Below, piece after piece: positions 31,549 to 42,487 of a stretch of DNA of 64,000 nucleotides (its first letter is position 1; each line of letters begins with the position of its first letter). The notes under the pieces are model-generated. The model was given only the letters and a program-made list of their open reading frames with translations. It did no database searches and was not told where the DNA came from. The position numbers were made by a program, and so were the translations under genes. This DNA comes from Cladophialophora immunda (lineage: Eukaryota > Ascomycota > Eurotiomycetes > Chaetothyriales > Herpotrichiellaceae), in contig NW_015622547.1 in assembly GCF_000835495.1 (NCBI RefSeq), positions 1,860,001-1,924,000 on the forward strand, written 5' to 3'.

Positions 31549-32661
31549 ATGTCGTCGTCCATCGCCTCCTCCATCTTCCACCCCTACCTCTCCCCTTCCC
31601 TGTCCGCCCTGCTAGCCCACCTCCCTGCCTCCCTCCCTCTGGACACACTGAGCCGCACGCCTCCATCGCGGCTCCAACGCACCGCCCTCCCCAACATCGG
31701 CCTGATCGAACTCGTCTCGGCCACGGATTTCTCGACACTGTATGACCCGCTCTACGTCCACAGCTTCCCCCGCGCAGCCGAGCGGGAACGGTCAGATCTG
31801 ATCGTCGAGCGCCTCGCGGCCCAGGCGAAGGGTGAGAGGACGGGTCTGGCGCCCTATCGGATCGTCGGGATCCGCGATCACCAGGGCGAGGCGATCGGGG
31901 CGGCTCAGTTCAGCGTCTTGCCCGTCCCCCCGCGGAAAGGGAGGCAGAGCACGACCGGTACGGATGCAGATCGTAATGGAGGCGATGGCGACGGCTTGGA
32001 CGGAAGGGCGACGCAATACGCCGTGCCGTATCTGCAATACATCTACGTCCGCCGCCAGAACCGGCGCCAAGACATGTCCGAGGTCCTGCACACGATGGTG
32101 CTCGCCGTGGCCGCCGCGGATGCCGCTCTGATGGACGCCGAGGACGGAGACTCGACTTCTCCAGGCGCGGGCCCGGTCATGCGGAGCGTGCCCTTCACGC
32201 TCTTCGAAACGGAACCGCCGGACCACGGCGACGACCACGACAGCCGGGCATACGCGCTGGAGCGGTCCAAAATCCACACCTCGACGGGCGGCATGGCGCT
32301 TGTCCTGCGTCGGCCGCGGCATCAGAAAGGCAGCGACGACGTAGAAGACGAGATACTGAGCGCGCACGTCCAACCTGGCCTGGAACCCTCCGATCCGCCC
32401 CTGACCCTCGTCTGGATCATCCGGCCTGCACCGACGTCCACGCCTGGTCAGGACTATGATCTTACCACTCTCGGCAAGGCCCTCGTCGCGGCGTACTACC
32501 AGAGTTTGAGGGACGAAGGGTTTCCGGAGAAGAATATCGCTCTTGCGGAAGGGATTGTGGAACAGAGATGTAAGGGCAGTATCTTTCAACTGATGCCCCT
32601 GGGCGATGTAAGGGACTTTAGTGCGGACAAGGGGAACTTAGACATAAAGGAGAATAATTGA
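31549..32661 (+). CDS. conserved fungal protein, possibly GNAT-like fold
   Basis: Single exon, 370 residues, start at ATG 31549. A Pro/Leu-rich N-terminus is followed by IGLIELVSATDFSTLYDPLY and a charged helix (RAAERERSDLIVERLAAQ). A strand pair (PYRIVGIRD, AIGAAQFSVL) leads to VPYLQYIYVRRQNRRQDMSEVLHTMVLAV. The layout of strand, YIYV strand and a following basic loop and helix recalls the acetyl-CoA-binding part of GNAT acetyltransferases, but the Q/RxxGxG/A motif is degenerate (RRQNRRQ), so this is only a suggestion. Another conserved part follows (LTLVWIIRPAP, LGKALVAAYYQSLRDEGF). No targeting signal is seen. Strongly GC-ending codons create long antisense shadow frames. Confidence 0.65.
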   Translation: MSSSIASSIFHPYLSPSLSALLAHLPASLPLDTLSRTPPSRLQRTALPNIGLIELVSATDFSTLYDPLYVHSFPRAAERERSDLIVERLAAQAKGERTGLAPYRIVGIRDHQGEAIGAAQFSVLPVPPRKGRQSTTGTDADRNGGDGDGLDGRATQYAVPYLQYIYVRRQNRRQDMSEVLHTMVLAVAAADAALMDAEDGDSTSPGAGPVMRSVPFTLFETEPPDHGDDHDSRAYALERSKIHTSTGGMALVLRRPRHQKGSDDVEDEILSAHVQPGLEPSDPPLTLVWIIRPAPTSTPGQDYDLTTLGKALVAAYYQSLRDEGFPEKNIALAEGIVEQRCKGSIFQLMPLGDVRDFSADKGNLDIKENN

Positions 32662-33005
32662 TATCTTGCATAGCAAATTGTACTGTTGACTATCAAAAAA
32701 GCATTCATTCTGACATTCTCGGCACTGGACGGGGCCACCAACCTCCCATCTCATCTTCAGCAACCTCCAAATCAGTTCCTAATCTCGGTAAGAAAGAGGG
32801 TCAATACAATAAGGAGTGACTAGATTCAACATGTACCAAATAACCAGATACCAAACGAAAACATTCTGTTTAAGAGAGAAAGAAAAATCACGAAAAACAC
32901 AACGCCGACATGTCTCAGTCCGGCGCTCCAGCCTGTCCGTCAACAGACTAGGAGAACCACGACCTCCCCAGATTTCCTTCGCAGTGGATTCGGGTATCCG
33001 CCCGC
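32662..33005. other. convergent intergenic region
   Basis: 344 bases between convergent 3' ends; AT-rich, with several A-rich runs near 32860-32900. No coding content seen. Confidence 0.4.
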
Positions 33006-34808
33006 TCAGTATCTGGGTGGTGATTTCCTCCTCGATGGACGTCTACTGTAGAGATCCCCACCCTTGTACGGAACTCCCAGCGACGTCAGAATGTTGACGG
33101 CAGCAGTTTCGCCAGTGGCAAAAGCACCATGCACACATCCATTTCCAGTCCGCGTGCAGTGCTCTCCGGCAAACTGCAGCTTGCTTCCCTTGCTGTTCTC
33201 GACTGCATCGAACCAAATATCCGGGTCATCTCCGGTTTTGTCGGCAGTATATGTACCAAAGCCAGCAAAGGGATCTTGAGTCCAGTGTGTCGTTTCCAGA
33301 TTCACAACCGGAGGAAGCTTTTTGTAAGGCTCGGTTCGGAAAAGCTTGAAAAGCGGTTCGAAAAAAGCGTAGATTTCTGCGTCTGAAGTCATGGCTTCGA
33401 TTCGCTGAGTGAGGGGCTCAACAATCTGGACAGACAGCTCTTTGGTGCCGCTCATGATCCAGTTGTTGCTCGTAACAGTCATGTAAGAGAAGATGGAATC
33501 CTCGTCGAAAGCGTCGGTGGTCGGCTCAGGATAGTAGATGAACTGGTCATTGTCTTTGGGCCAAAACACTGATTCAAATTCGACGAAGATCTTGCCGAGC
33601 GCTCCATAGCCGAGTTTGTCAATGCCCAGCGATAGTTGCTCTGGTAAGGCAGGGCTGAAGTCCACAAGTTTGTGTTTCAAAACGCCAAGGGGAAGGGTGC
33701 AAACGACGGCATCTGCGACGAAAGGGGTGAGGTTGCCATCTGGAGTGATGGTATGAACCACACATGGATTGCGTGTGTCGTCATCATTCCAATCAATCTT
33801 CGTGACCTTGTGTCCAAGCCGGATGGTTCCCGGATCACGGAGGTTTGAGGCAGCCCAGTCGATAATGGTATCGTATCCTCCCTTCATGTAAAGGTTGCGT
33901 TCGGTTGCGAAGTAGGCAAGATGTTTGGAAGACGCTTGTTCGAGGCTGGTACCGATCCAAGCTTCGACCTCGCGAGCAGCTTGAGGGGCCCAGAGGCGTT
34001 CATCCTCGCTGACCAAGGGATGGTTGCTGAGCCATTCCCTTATAAAAGTCAGGGCAGGTTTGTCCTCGGCGTCGGGGTTTTCCTCGTAGTACCAAGCACA
34101 GAAGTCGGCGAATTCATCGGCGACCTTTTTCGCCTTGAACTGGGAGCCGAGGCGACCGTCTCTGGTGTAGTAGAGGGGGGTGCCGTCATCATAATAGTGC
34201 TCGATACTGAGCTGGCCGATGAGACGGACGAGTTTGTTATTGGCGGTTTCGTGCATCCAGGCGGCACCTAGAAACAAGTGTGAGTAGAAGTGGACGACAG
34301 GGGGAAACAACCCCACAATGGTCGTGGCCGAACAATGAGCGCTTTTAACGACATCATCTCAAACGCCTACGGCGATTGTCAGTATTGCCTTTTGGTAATA
34401 TTTACCAATGTCTCGTGGAGCGTGCCCAGCCTTCCTACTCGTGTAAATGCGTCCGCCGATCCGATCAGGACGGGCTTCGAGGACCACGACTTGGACACCA
34501 TGGGTTCGCAAGACAGAGGCAGCACGAAGACCGGCGATGCCGGCACCGACTACGATCACTTTCTTCGGGGCGGGTGTTCCATCTTGTGCAGATGTTCCTC
34601 GTTTCTCTTGACTCACAACATCCTGAACAGCAAGTTCAGGGTCTTTCGGGTTTAGACCATCCTCCAACTCTTTGGTAGCGGCAGGTGAAGGGAGAAGCCG
34701 TTGAGCGAGTTGCAGGATGGTCGAAGGACTACTGGACTCCTTGGGTTTATGGGCGGTAATTTGAGCGATGTGGAAATGTTGAGCCATTCTGAGTTGGCAA
34801 GTCGACAT
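33006..34808 (-). CDS. flavin-containing amine/polyamine oxidase
   Basis: Exons 34406-34808 and 33006-34267 (554 residues; start ATG 34808, a second in-frame ATG lies seven codons on). After an 80-residue extension comes the FAD-binding Rossmann motif [11 protein letters not shown] (about 84-94), the Glu at the end of beta-2 ([15 protein letters not shown]), the amine-oxidase core with [11 protein letters not shown] and [10 protein letters not shown], and the C-terminal FAD motif [22 protein letters not shown]. This pattern is that of the polyamine oxidase/LSD1 superfamily; without a SWIRM or HMG domain, polyamine oxidation (spermine or acetylated polyamines, producing hydrogen peroxide) is more likely than histone demethylation. 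The C-terminus ends in a basic [12 protein letters not shown] with no PTS1 signal. Divergent from an MFS transporter. Confidence 0.88.
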
Positions 34809-35808
34809 TCAGCTACCTGATAGGCTTAGCGACGGTGTCGACGGGGGGGGTGGTGCTCTGGGCAACGAGGCTGCGTTCGAGCCGATACGGAGAAGTGAGC
34901 AGGTGATGGTGAAGCGAAGGGGAGAAGGAAGGAAAAGGAAGAGAGGTCGAACGGCGATGTGATGATGTAGGGAGAGGCAAGCAAGGGATGGAACACGAGG
35001 GACGAAGGATGGTGGGGGGGAGAAATTGGGCCAGATAGCTAGAAGCTTTTAGGGAAGTGCAGCCGTGGCATGGGGAGAACCCGCCAATGATGCTGCAGGC
35101 TTAGGGGTGTCACCGGGCAAAGATCCAGGGTGAGAGGCCGTAGTGACGATGGTGAGGACTGCTTATCGGAGAAGCGCACGAGGTCAAGGTGCTCGCCTAT
35201 TGTTATGGGGCCCGGGGCCTGCGACTAGGGACGACCCCCTAGGAGTAGTAGGTAAGGCCGTCACTAAAAATCAAGATTTGCTCAAGCTCCATCGGCACCC
35301 TCCCCCAGCCATCCACCCAGTCCTACCACTCTGCTTGTTCTGCGTTTACCCGCAATTTTAGAAAGCAACTTGAAAAGTGAAGCTCCTGCTAAAAATCGAT
35401 CTCCGTCCCCAAAGGCGGCCCCTCCCTCTGACTGTACTGGGAGCATTGTCATTTGCCCTCCATCCTCTGATATACACGCAATTCGCTTACTGGCCGTCTT
35501 GCCACTGATAAGCTTTGAACCTCCGGCGACTGGCCCTCCCGCCTCTTTGCGGGGGTTGTGGCCTTGTTGCTGTGTGGATGAGGCGAGCCCATGCCCACAA
35601 CCTGACGGAGGACGAGGATGGCGTCTCTTAGGGCACACACCATCACGATAAGGGATCTGATCTTTGCTCGTCGCTGTAACGATATGGCGACGCCTCTCGC
35701 TTGGTTCATAAACGTCTTCGTCCCCAGCTCATTTTGCGGTGCATTTTCCCTTCGTAGTGTTTTTTTTGCGCCTCAAGATTCATTGGCTTCGTTCAAGCGC
35801 CCGGCCGT
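34809..35808. other. divergent promoter region
   Basis: 1 kb shared upstream region of the amine oxidase (minus) and MFS (plus) genes. It contains the purine/pyrimidine tract at 34911-34946. No coding content recognised. Confidence 0.45.
34911..34946 (-). promoter_or_regulatory. CT-rich tract upstream of the amine oxidase gene
   Basis: Purine run on the plus strand with one interruption, so a pyrimidine tract on the coding strand, 103-138 bases before the ATG at 34808. This is typical of fungal core promoters; the function is inferred. Confidence 0.4.
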
Positions 35809-37554
35809 ATGGAGTACGCTGAGGAACTTCCGGGCACGCGCCGCATTTTTGACGCTGAAGGGAAGCCGCTCTATCCTGGAGATGCAGCACTGAAGAGGCA
35901 CGGGGACATAGTCCTGGTTCCTCAGCCAACTGACTCGCCCAATGATCCTCTCCACTGGTCCTTGTCCCGGAAAATATGGCACAGCTTTCTCGTTTGCTAT
36001 GTTACGGCCTTGACAGCCGCTACTTCCAACGATGCGGGCGCCGCTCAATACAATGAGAATCTTGAACTGGGCATCAGTTATGGCTCGTTCAATACCGGCG
36101 CTGGTGTGCTGTTCTGCGGAATCGGTTACTGGACATTGCTTTCTTCTCCAGCCGTCTACCTGTACGGTCGCCGCATCTTGTACTTGGTTGGCATGACGCT
36201 GGGGTTCATCGGAGGTATCTGGTTCGCCAGAGGGCAGACGACGAGTGACGCTGTCTGGAATCAGCTTTTTGTCGGCGCATCCGAGTCCGTGGCCGAAGCG
36301 ACGGTTCAGTTGTCACTGATGGATCTGTGGTTTCAACACCAGCGTGGGTCAGTGCTCGGCATTTATGTGTTGGCAACCAGTATTGGTACATACTTGGGAC
36401 CCTTGATCGCCAGCTACATTGCAGACAGCAGCCTGGATTGGAGATGGATCGGATATTTCGGAGCCATTATCTCTGGAGGGACCTTTTTGGTGCTTCTCTT
36501 CGGTCTGGAGGAGACGGCGTTCCACCGCGATCGGTATTTGGTCAATGACGGAGACAGGTATTTGATCGACGGTGTTAACAGAACCGGTAGCGACAATTCC
36601 GCAGGCTTGGAGGCGGAAGGACCCGAGAAAGAAAAGGTTGCCGGTGAACCTGAGTCGCAGGCTGTGGCTCCTCGCCATGCGTCTGTTGCAGAAGAACGAC
36701 TTGCGGCCGAGGACCGCCCCAAGTCGTATTGGCGACGCATTGCCATCATCACTCCCGCTCCCAATCTACGCGGGCTCGGCTTCAAGCAATACTTCCAGCG
36801 CCTCTTCCACACTCTGCGGATCTTTACTTTCCCTGCCGTCCTGTACTCTGGGTTGCAATGGGGTGCCCAGGACGCTTGGCTTACCTTTTATCTGACCGTC
36901 GAGGAAGATAACTGGTATGGTCCGCCATGGAATTACAGCGACGCCGCTGATGGGGTAAGTCTCCTGCTGTCCTAATGCAAGTATCAAACCTTTACTGACC
37001 TCCCACAGCTGATGAACGTCCCCTGCCTTATTGGTGCCGTTATCGGAGCCACATATGGTGGATGGCTCAGCGACAAGTTCATGTTATGGATGGCCAAGAG
37101 AAACGGGGGTGTAAGCGAAGCCGAACATCGACTGTGGCTCATGTACCCATGTGCCGCCATCTTCCCTACTGGTCTCTGGCTGTTTGGAATCGGGACCAGC
37201 TACGGGTGGTCCTGGCCCGCCCCGTATGTTGGTCTGGGCTTCATCGGCTTTGGATGGGGCTGTTGTGGCGACTTGAGCATGGCGTACCTGATGGATGCCT
37301 ACCCGGACATGGTCTTGGAAGGCATGGTGGGCGTGGCAACGATTAATAACTCGATCGCACTCGTCTTCACATTCACGGCTTCCGACTGGATCGACGCGAG
37401 CGGTGTTCGAAACACATTTGTGGCAATTGGGGTTTTGGCCTTCGTTTTCATCATGACAACTGTGCCCATGATGATCTGGGGCAAGAGGTCTCGTCGCTGG
37501 ACAAGGAACCGATACCAGCGATTCTTGGAGATTCGCGATGGTTTCTCAAGCTAA
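35809..37554 (+). CDS. MFS transporter (DHA1/polyamine-type)
   Basis: Exons 35809-36954 and 37009-37554 (563 residues; GTAAGT donor, CCCACAG acceptor). Twelve hydrophobic helices can be traced with a long hydrophilic loop in the middle (about residues 240-310). Before helix 1 there is the fungal signature NDPLHWSLSRKIWHS seen in DHA1 drug:H+ antiporters and Hol1/polyamine-type carriers. Helix 4 has the region WNQLFVGASESVAEATVQLSLMDLWF. The N-terminal 50 residues are cytosolic and contain no targeting peptide. Substrate unknown. The gene shares a promoter region with the amine oxidase, which makes polyamines or related amines a reasonable hypothesis, not a conclusion. Confidence 0.87.
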
Positions 37555-37954
37555 GTCGTTGGGGAATAGGCGGCGATCCAAGGGATCTTCGGGGATGCGC
37601 TGTCGCCGAAACATTCGCACTGTAACATCTTGACGTGCAATTCTATAAGTCAATATCTCTGGTGATATATTCCATGTCTAGCGTTTTCAAATCGAATTTG
37701 GTGGTATGAAGGTGACCTGGTTGCTTGAAGGTGATCGCTCACTCTTTGGTGGGAGCAAGGCTGTAGTCTAACCACATTGACTCAACGACCCGCCGTATAC
37801 ACTACTGCCAAGCATGACTGCACCAACCGCATATAGTCGTTCGACTCGAGAATGCTTGCAACGTGCAACTTGCTTGCTCCAAGACGAAGTTCGCACCGTG
37901 GTATTTTATCCTCCTCTACCTCCCTCAGCGGCATCTCGGAATTGAGTCGCGAAT
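37555..37954. other. intergenic region
   Basis: 400 bases between the MFS and COA3 genes; nothing recognised. Confidence 0.4.
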
Positions 37955-38624
37955 ATGCATTCCTCGCTTCCCCTGCGGGCTGGCATGTAAGTCCTGGCCT
38001 CCTTTCCTCGCAGCATCCCCATTCCCATCCTCAGCACCGTCGCTTGCTTGCCCAAGTGTGCTGGACCTCTCATGTATCTGATTCAACCACCCCTCCTCCT
38101 ACTGCGACTCTGCCTCTTCTGTTCTGCGAAGTTACTTACGAGACCAGCCTCAAGCGCTCCTCCTACTACAACTCCGACTACCGTAGCGGGGCTGCCCTGC
38201 TTCGAGCCCGCCGGCCGTACCTAGTCAAGAATACCCTCACGGGCCTGGCGATCTTCGGCTTCGCAATTGGAGTTTGTACGTGCACTCCTACGCCTTTGTT
38301 GGGCTGTTCCTTTCAAGCCCAAAACCCCTGGCTGGCTATGCGACATCTTTTTCCTTTTTTCCCCAGACGACCACGACGAAGCCTCCAGTCGCTTTTTTTC
38401 AAAGAACCTTCTTGACTGACTCTACATTTGCATCATCTTGCGATGAAACAGTTGCATTTACCCTCAAAGCCGTGGGCCAAGAGACCTTTGACGACGTGAT
38501 CGTCCCGTCGGACCCGCAAGTCGTTGCGCCAAACTCGTCCTCCGCCGAAGCTGCACGGTTACAGCAGATCCAGAACCAGTCGCCTAAGACACCCACCGCG
38601 CAGGCCAACGGGATGCGTTCATAG
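37955..38624 (+). CDS. COA3: cytochrome c oxidase assembly factor 3 (COA3)
   Basis: Exons 37955-37986, 38148-38275 and 38452-38624 (110 residues). The core is diagnostic of the Coa3/CCDC56 family: SSYYNSDYR, then LLRARRPYLVKN, a single membrane helix (TLTGLAIFGFAIGVFAFTL) and KAVGQETFDDVIVP. Coa3 sits in the mitochondrial inner membrane and, with Cox14 and Mss51, regulates synthesis and assembly of Cox1. The 32-base first exon (MHSSLPLRAG) is an inference. It has an ATG, a GTAAGT donor and joins at acceptor GACCAG in the right phase. The frame of exon 2 has no ATG nearer than 37852. The Gln/Asn/Pro-rich C-terminal tail is longer than in yeast Coa3. Both flanking introns are about 160-180 bases, long for this window. 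Confidence 0.85.
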
Positions 38625-39335
38625 CCACCGCCAAAACCTCCTCCATTGTTGAGCGACAATGCCACATGGAAATGTTACAACAAAGGTCGAAAAAGTAGGC
38701 GAGGAACGGCCGCATAACGAACTATCGGAAGAGGGAGAGCCAATTTTTGAAAAGTCAGCATGCTTCGAATGTGTATAATAATGACGAGGCAATCAAGCGG
38801 GACCTGGGAGTCGCTTGGAATAGGATGTCCTCACGGACAAATCTCTTTCATCAGAGCCACTCGTCCGTACCTGGCATGTGAAAACTACCCTGCTCTAGTG
38901 GGCGGACTCCCGAGTCGGACTTGGTTGCGCCTCGTTGACTCTACGGAGCTTTGTGAACGTAGGTGACTTGTGATGTGGGTTTCCTTAAAGGGAAAGATGG
39001 GTTGATGGATACCTGGAGGCATCTGAAGCATGTTCACACTCGATCCGACTTGAGCCAAAGTCGAAGGTCCATATAGATGGGAAATCCAGGAAGAGGGACG
39101 CCTGGCCGTTCAAGCACTTCGCAACTCAGCACATACTATTCAACGTGGGACGCGGATCAAGGGAGAATTCAATATCAAAATATCCTCAGCTAAAGTTTAT
39201 CCAAGATGCAAAACTTGTGAATCGAGAGTCTGGAAGGGCTTTGACCAGCGTCTATCAAAGGCGTTCTTTCATCCTTCATTTCATAAGCCGCCAGACTGTG
39301 TATCTTCACTTTACCATCATCATCATCATTGAATA
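38625..39335. other. convergent intergenic region
   Basis: 711 bases between COA3 and the Sds3-family gene. It includes the CAT microsatellite at 39315-39329 next to the Sds3-family stop codon. No coding content seen. Confidence 0.4.
39315..39329 (+). repeat. (CAT)5 microsatellite
   Basis: Five perfect CAT units seven bases beyond the stop codon of the minus-strand gene, in its 3' untranslated region. Confidence 0.8.
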
Positions 39336-41360
39336 TTAGCGAACGCTGAACCTTCCAGTTCCCGCTGTAATGGCAGGAGCTCGGGGTCCCGACGAATTGA
39401 GATAGGCTCGGGAAGTTAAGGGCGAAGAACCCATATCCCGTCCACTACCGATAATATCCTTTTCCCTCCCTTGCTGCCGCTGTAAATCGGAGTTGTCGAC
39501 TTGAACGGGTTGCCGCCGCATGTCCAGAGGACTTGCCGAATGCATGCGATAATTCTGCATACCAGACGACCCTCCACCAGCTTGTACTTCTGCTTTTGTC
39601 GCGCTACTTTGGTCATCGTGAGGAGTGTTGATTGCTGAAGACACCGGAGCAGAAGCAGAAGGGTCGACAATGGTAGATGCTGAACCGCCCGGAGGTTGGA
39701 GCCCATCGCTCACGTTCCGTTGCTGATTCGCTGGTGTGAGGAATTCGCTCATTGGAGAGCGGTTGGAATTTTGTCGACTCAGGCGATGGATGGGGTGTTG
39801 AGGGTTAGCCCACGGTGTCTGTTCGAGAAATTGCTCTTCTGCTTGGGGTCCCGATATCTGTGTCTGAGCTGCTGGGCGTTGATTGGGTCTGCTAGCCCGA
39901 ATCTGACTCTGCGAGATCTGCACAATGTTAGTCTGCTGCAGCTTCGGAGTACCAAGTATACGTACTCCCATCTTCTGGATGTCATCCTCGATGTCCTTCT
40001 GCTTTGATGCAGCCAACTCTGGTGCAGCAGGAAAGCCGACATATTTGGCGACGCCTGCGAGGATCGAAACTTCTTTATTGTAGGCTGTTTGCTGCAGGAT
40101 CTGCTGCGACCTTCGTTCTGGGAAAGGTATGCTGAAGCTGGGTACTGAAGAGTCGGCCTTGAATCTGTCTCGTTGAATTCGATAGAAGTGCTCGCTAAGG
40201 CGTTCAAGATGCCTCTCTCGAATATCTCTGACCGTCTGGAAATATTGACTGTGAATCTGACTCCGTTCAGCGACTGCCTTGTTCTTTAGGGCTCCGACCT
40301 TGTAGACTAGCAGCTTTTGCTCGATCTCATACTTCTCATCCCGGTATTTCTGTACCACTTCGACCTGGCGAATTAATTCAGGGTGAGCCGGCTTGGGTTC
40401 CGACAAAAGCTGCAATTCGTGATTTATGGCAGCAATTCTTTCATCGTAGAGACGGTCCCTCAATGTCGCAAAATGTCTCTCGAGTGCAGTCAGGGCTTCC
40501 ATGGCCGCCAGTCGCTTCGCATGTTCCTCTTCACTTTTTATTGCGGCCTCGAGATCGTTGTCATCGACGACCTCGGAATCTTCTGCATGTGCAGCGTCCT
40601 CCTCGTCTTCATGTCGAAGTTCCTGGATGACGGGATCTTTTGCCTTCCTGCGAGGTCTGCTTTTGCCTTTGTCTTTGGAGTCCTCGCTACTATCGACCTT
40701 TTCAGCTTCTTTCTGCTCTTCTTCTGGCTCCACTACTTCTTCGTCGTGCTCGGGAGCCCCTACTTCGGGCTCAACGGTATTTTCCCGTAAATGGTGGCTG
40801 TCATTTTCCTCGCCATCGGTGTCTGGTTCAGACTTGTCATCCTCGGTCTCAACAGAACCTGTCCGTCGTCTCTGTGACCTGGGGGCCTCTTCCACATCTG
40901 ATTCGCTTTCTTCCCGTTTGCGCTTGTTCGGGGAAGCTGCAGGATCTACTACGGGGGCTTCCTGGGCGTCTTCATCCGCTTCTTGCCCGTCGCTTATGCC
41001 TTCTTCATGATCCGACTCGTGGTGGGAGGAGATTGGGGACGACACAGGACTTTCCGTAAAACTCTCTATCTCTGGTCGCATGTCAATGTCTTGTCTTTGG
41101 GATAGTTTGCTCGGGCTGATCTCGAGGGGTTTTTTCCTGGCTAGATTTTCTGGAGTGGCTTGTAGGCGTTCGGTCTCAGCTTCAGAATCCACATCAGCTA
41201 CGACGGCGGCCTCCATGTCTTCTTCTTCACCATCTTCAAGATCATCGTCCAACTCGCTCAGGCTGCTGGAACGGTCGTCGTCGGAGAGGGGTTCGTCTTT
41301 GGGGGCGTAGGCTACGGCGGTATTGGAAAGAGCCAGGAGGGAGTCTGCCGCTGAGTCCAT
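39336..41360 (-). CDS. Sds3/Dep1-family subunit of Sin3-Rpd3 histone deacetylase complex
   Basis: Single exon; 674 residues from the ATG at 41360. Residues 1-270 are acidic and disordered with basic clusters (NKRKREE, RSQRRRTG, SRPRRKAKD). The Sds3-like domain (PF08598) follows: ALTALERHFATLRDRLYDERI, a long coiled coil, YKVGALKNKAVAERSQIHSQ and the Tyr-rich HFYRIQRDRF. It then continues to AGVAKYVGFPAAPELAA. Members hold the Sin3-Rpd3L deacetylase complex together. The C-terminus is Gln/Ser-rich. The frame continues to another ATG at 41486, which would add 42 residues without family similarity; I prefer 41360 because the family N-terminus begins with a segment like SLLALSNTAVAYAP. Divergent from NOP12. 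Confidence 0.87.
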   Translation of the reverse strand: MDSAADSLLALSNTAVAYAPKDEPLSDDDRSSSLSELDDDLEDGEEEDMEAAVVADVDSEAETERLQATPENLARKKPLEISPSKLSQRQDIDMRPEIESFTESPVSSPISSHHESDHEEGISDGQEADEDAQEAPVVDPAASPNKRKREESESDVEEAPRSQRRRTGSVETEDDKSEPDTDGEENDSHHLRENTVEPEVGAPEHDEEVVEPEEEQKEAEKVDSSEDSKDKGKSRPRRKAKDPVIQELRHEDEEDAAHAEDSEVVDDNDLEAAIKSEEEHAKRLAAMEALTALERHFATLRDRLYDERIAAINHELQLLSEPKPAHPELIRQVEVVQKYRDEKYEIEQKLLVYKVGALKNKAVAERSQIHSQYFQTVRDIRERHLERLSEHFYRIQRDRFKADSSVPSFSIPFPERRSQQILQQTAYNKEVSILAGVAKYVGFPAAPELAASKQKDIEDDIQKMGVRILGTPKLQQTNIVQISQSQIRASRPNQRPAAQTQISGPQAEEQFLEQTPWANPQHPIHRLSRQNSNRSPMSEFLTPANQQRNVSDGLQPPGGSASTIVDPSASAPVSSAINTPHDDQSSATKAEVQAGGGSSGMQNYRMHSASPLDMRRQPVQVDNSDLQRQQGREKDIIGSGRDMGSSPLTSRAYLNSSGPRAPAITAGTGRFSVR

Positions 41361-42487
41361 GGCTGTGGCAACCAGGACTTCTGTGGAAGGTAGGTCTTGT
41401 AAAGAGGTCAAGAGGTAGTCAGTATAGGCAAATGTGGTCTTCTGGAGCTGGAGAAATCGTAGACTGATGTCGCCTAGAATGAGCATCGACGGTCAGCACG
41501 AAAGGAACAATTCCGCGAAAACAAGAATGCGAAAATTGCATATATTGGCAGATGAGTCGACATACGATATAATGGTGAAAGAATCGCAGTCACAATAGCA
41601 TGGTGATTATGTTCTCTCTTGCGCTAGGTTCTGGCAGTAGCATGGGCGCAACAGTGACAGTAACCGAGGGCTTCGTCATTCGGCTGCGACTTTGGGAAAT
41701 CTCACTCTTCTATAGGGGAAGAATATTGCGAGGGGACTGTCAAGCTTGTGTCGCTTCGAGTGACACTCGAACACTCGAGGCGGATGAAGGTGGGATGGTG
41801 TGAGTAACTGCCAGAGGAGATTGCCCGCGGGGCACGGGGTTTGGTAGGCTGCAGGGTGAATCTGGAGAGCAGAAACACAGTTGGAGGAGAATACGAACGT
41901 CGGCTAGCGATATAAAACAAAAAGAGCCGTATTGCTGAAGACAATGCAGGTGGAAGTTGTAAGTCGCAGGTTGCAAAATGCAGGAGCAGCAGGCGTGTTG
42001 GCGTCGGTGGAGAAACGCAGCGTAGCCCCAAAAGTTACATATGGAAGGGGTGCAGGGGGGGACAAAGGGAACATAGACAGGCTGCGGGCGGCAGGCCTCC
42101 AGAAGGAAAAAATGCCACAGTCTGACAGAGGATGGCGACGGAGTCTGGAGATAACGACGAGGTACTCTCGGTACCTACAAGTATGTACTGTAGCGCAAGA
42201 ACGCTCTTCTCGTCAGACCGTGCCATTTATTTCTGACATCGGCTGCGGGCGGTTTGGCTGCTGCCCTTGAATCATGGGGCTCTCAACCTGCGTGGGCGAT
42301 GTCATAGGCACGAATCAGGGCATACAGGCTACCCTCGGAGTTAACCATCCTGCACCTCGTCTTATCCCCATTTTTGCGATTCCTCACCTCGCGAAATTTT
42401 TGTGGCCTTGAGAGAAAGCGATAATTGGCATCCTTGGGAGAATTGCCCAGAGCGAGCACTTGACTCGCGCGTGGGGAGTCTAGAAAC
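41361..42487. other. divergent promoter region
   Basis: Upstream region shared by the Sds3-family gene and NOP12, 1.1 kb. The part 41361-41486 is an open in-frame extension of the Sds3-family gene. No other feature recognised. Confidence 0.45.

Noticed and set aside
31792..32589. 265-codon open frame on the minus strand
   Set aside because: Antisense shadow caused by GC-ending codons of the plus-strand gene 31549-32661; Arg/Pro/Val-rich composition.
18772..37554. biosynthetic gene cluster
   Set aside because: Transporters, an SDR and an oxidase are present, but there is no polyketide synthase, peptide synthetase, terpene cyclase or pathway regulator in the window.
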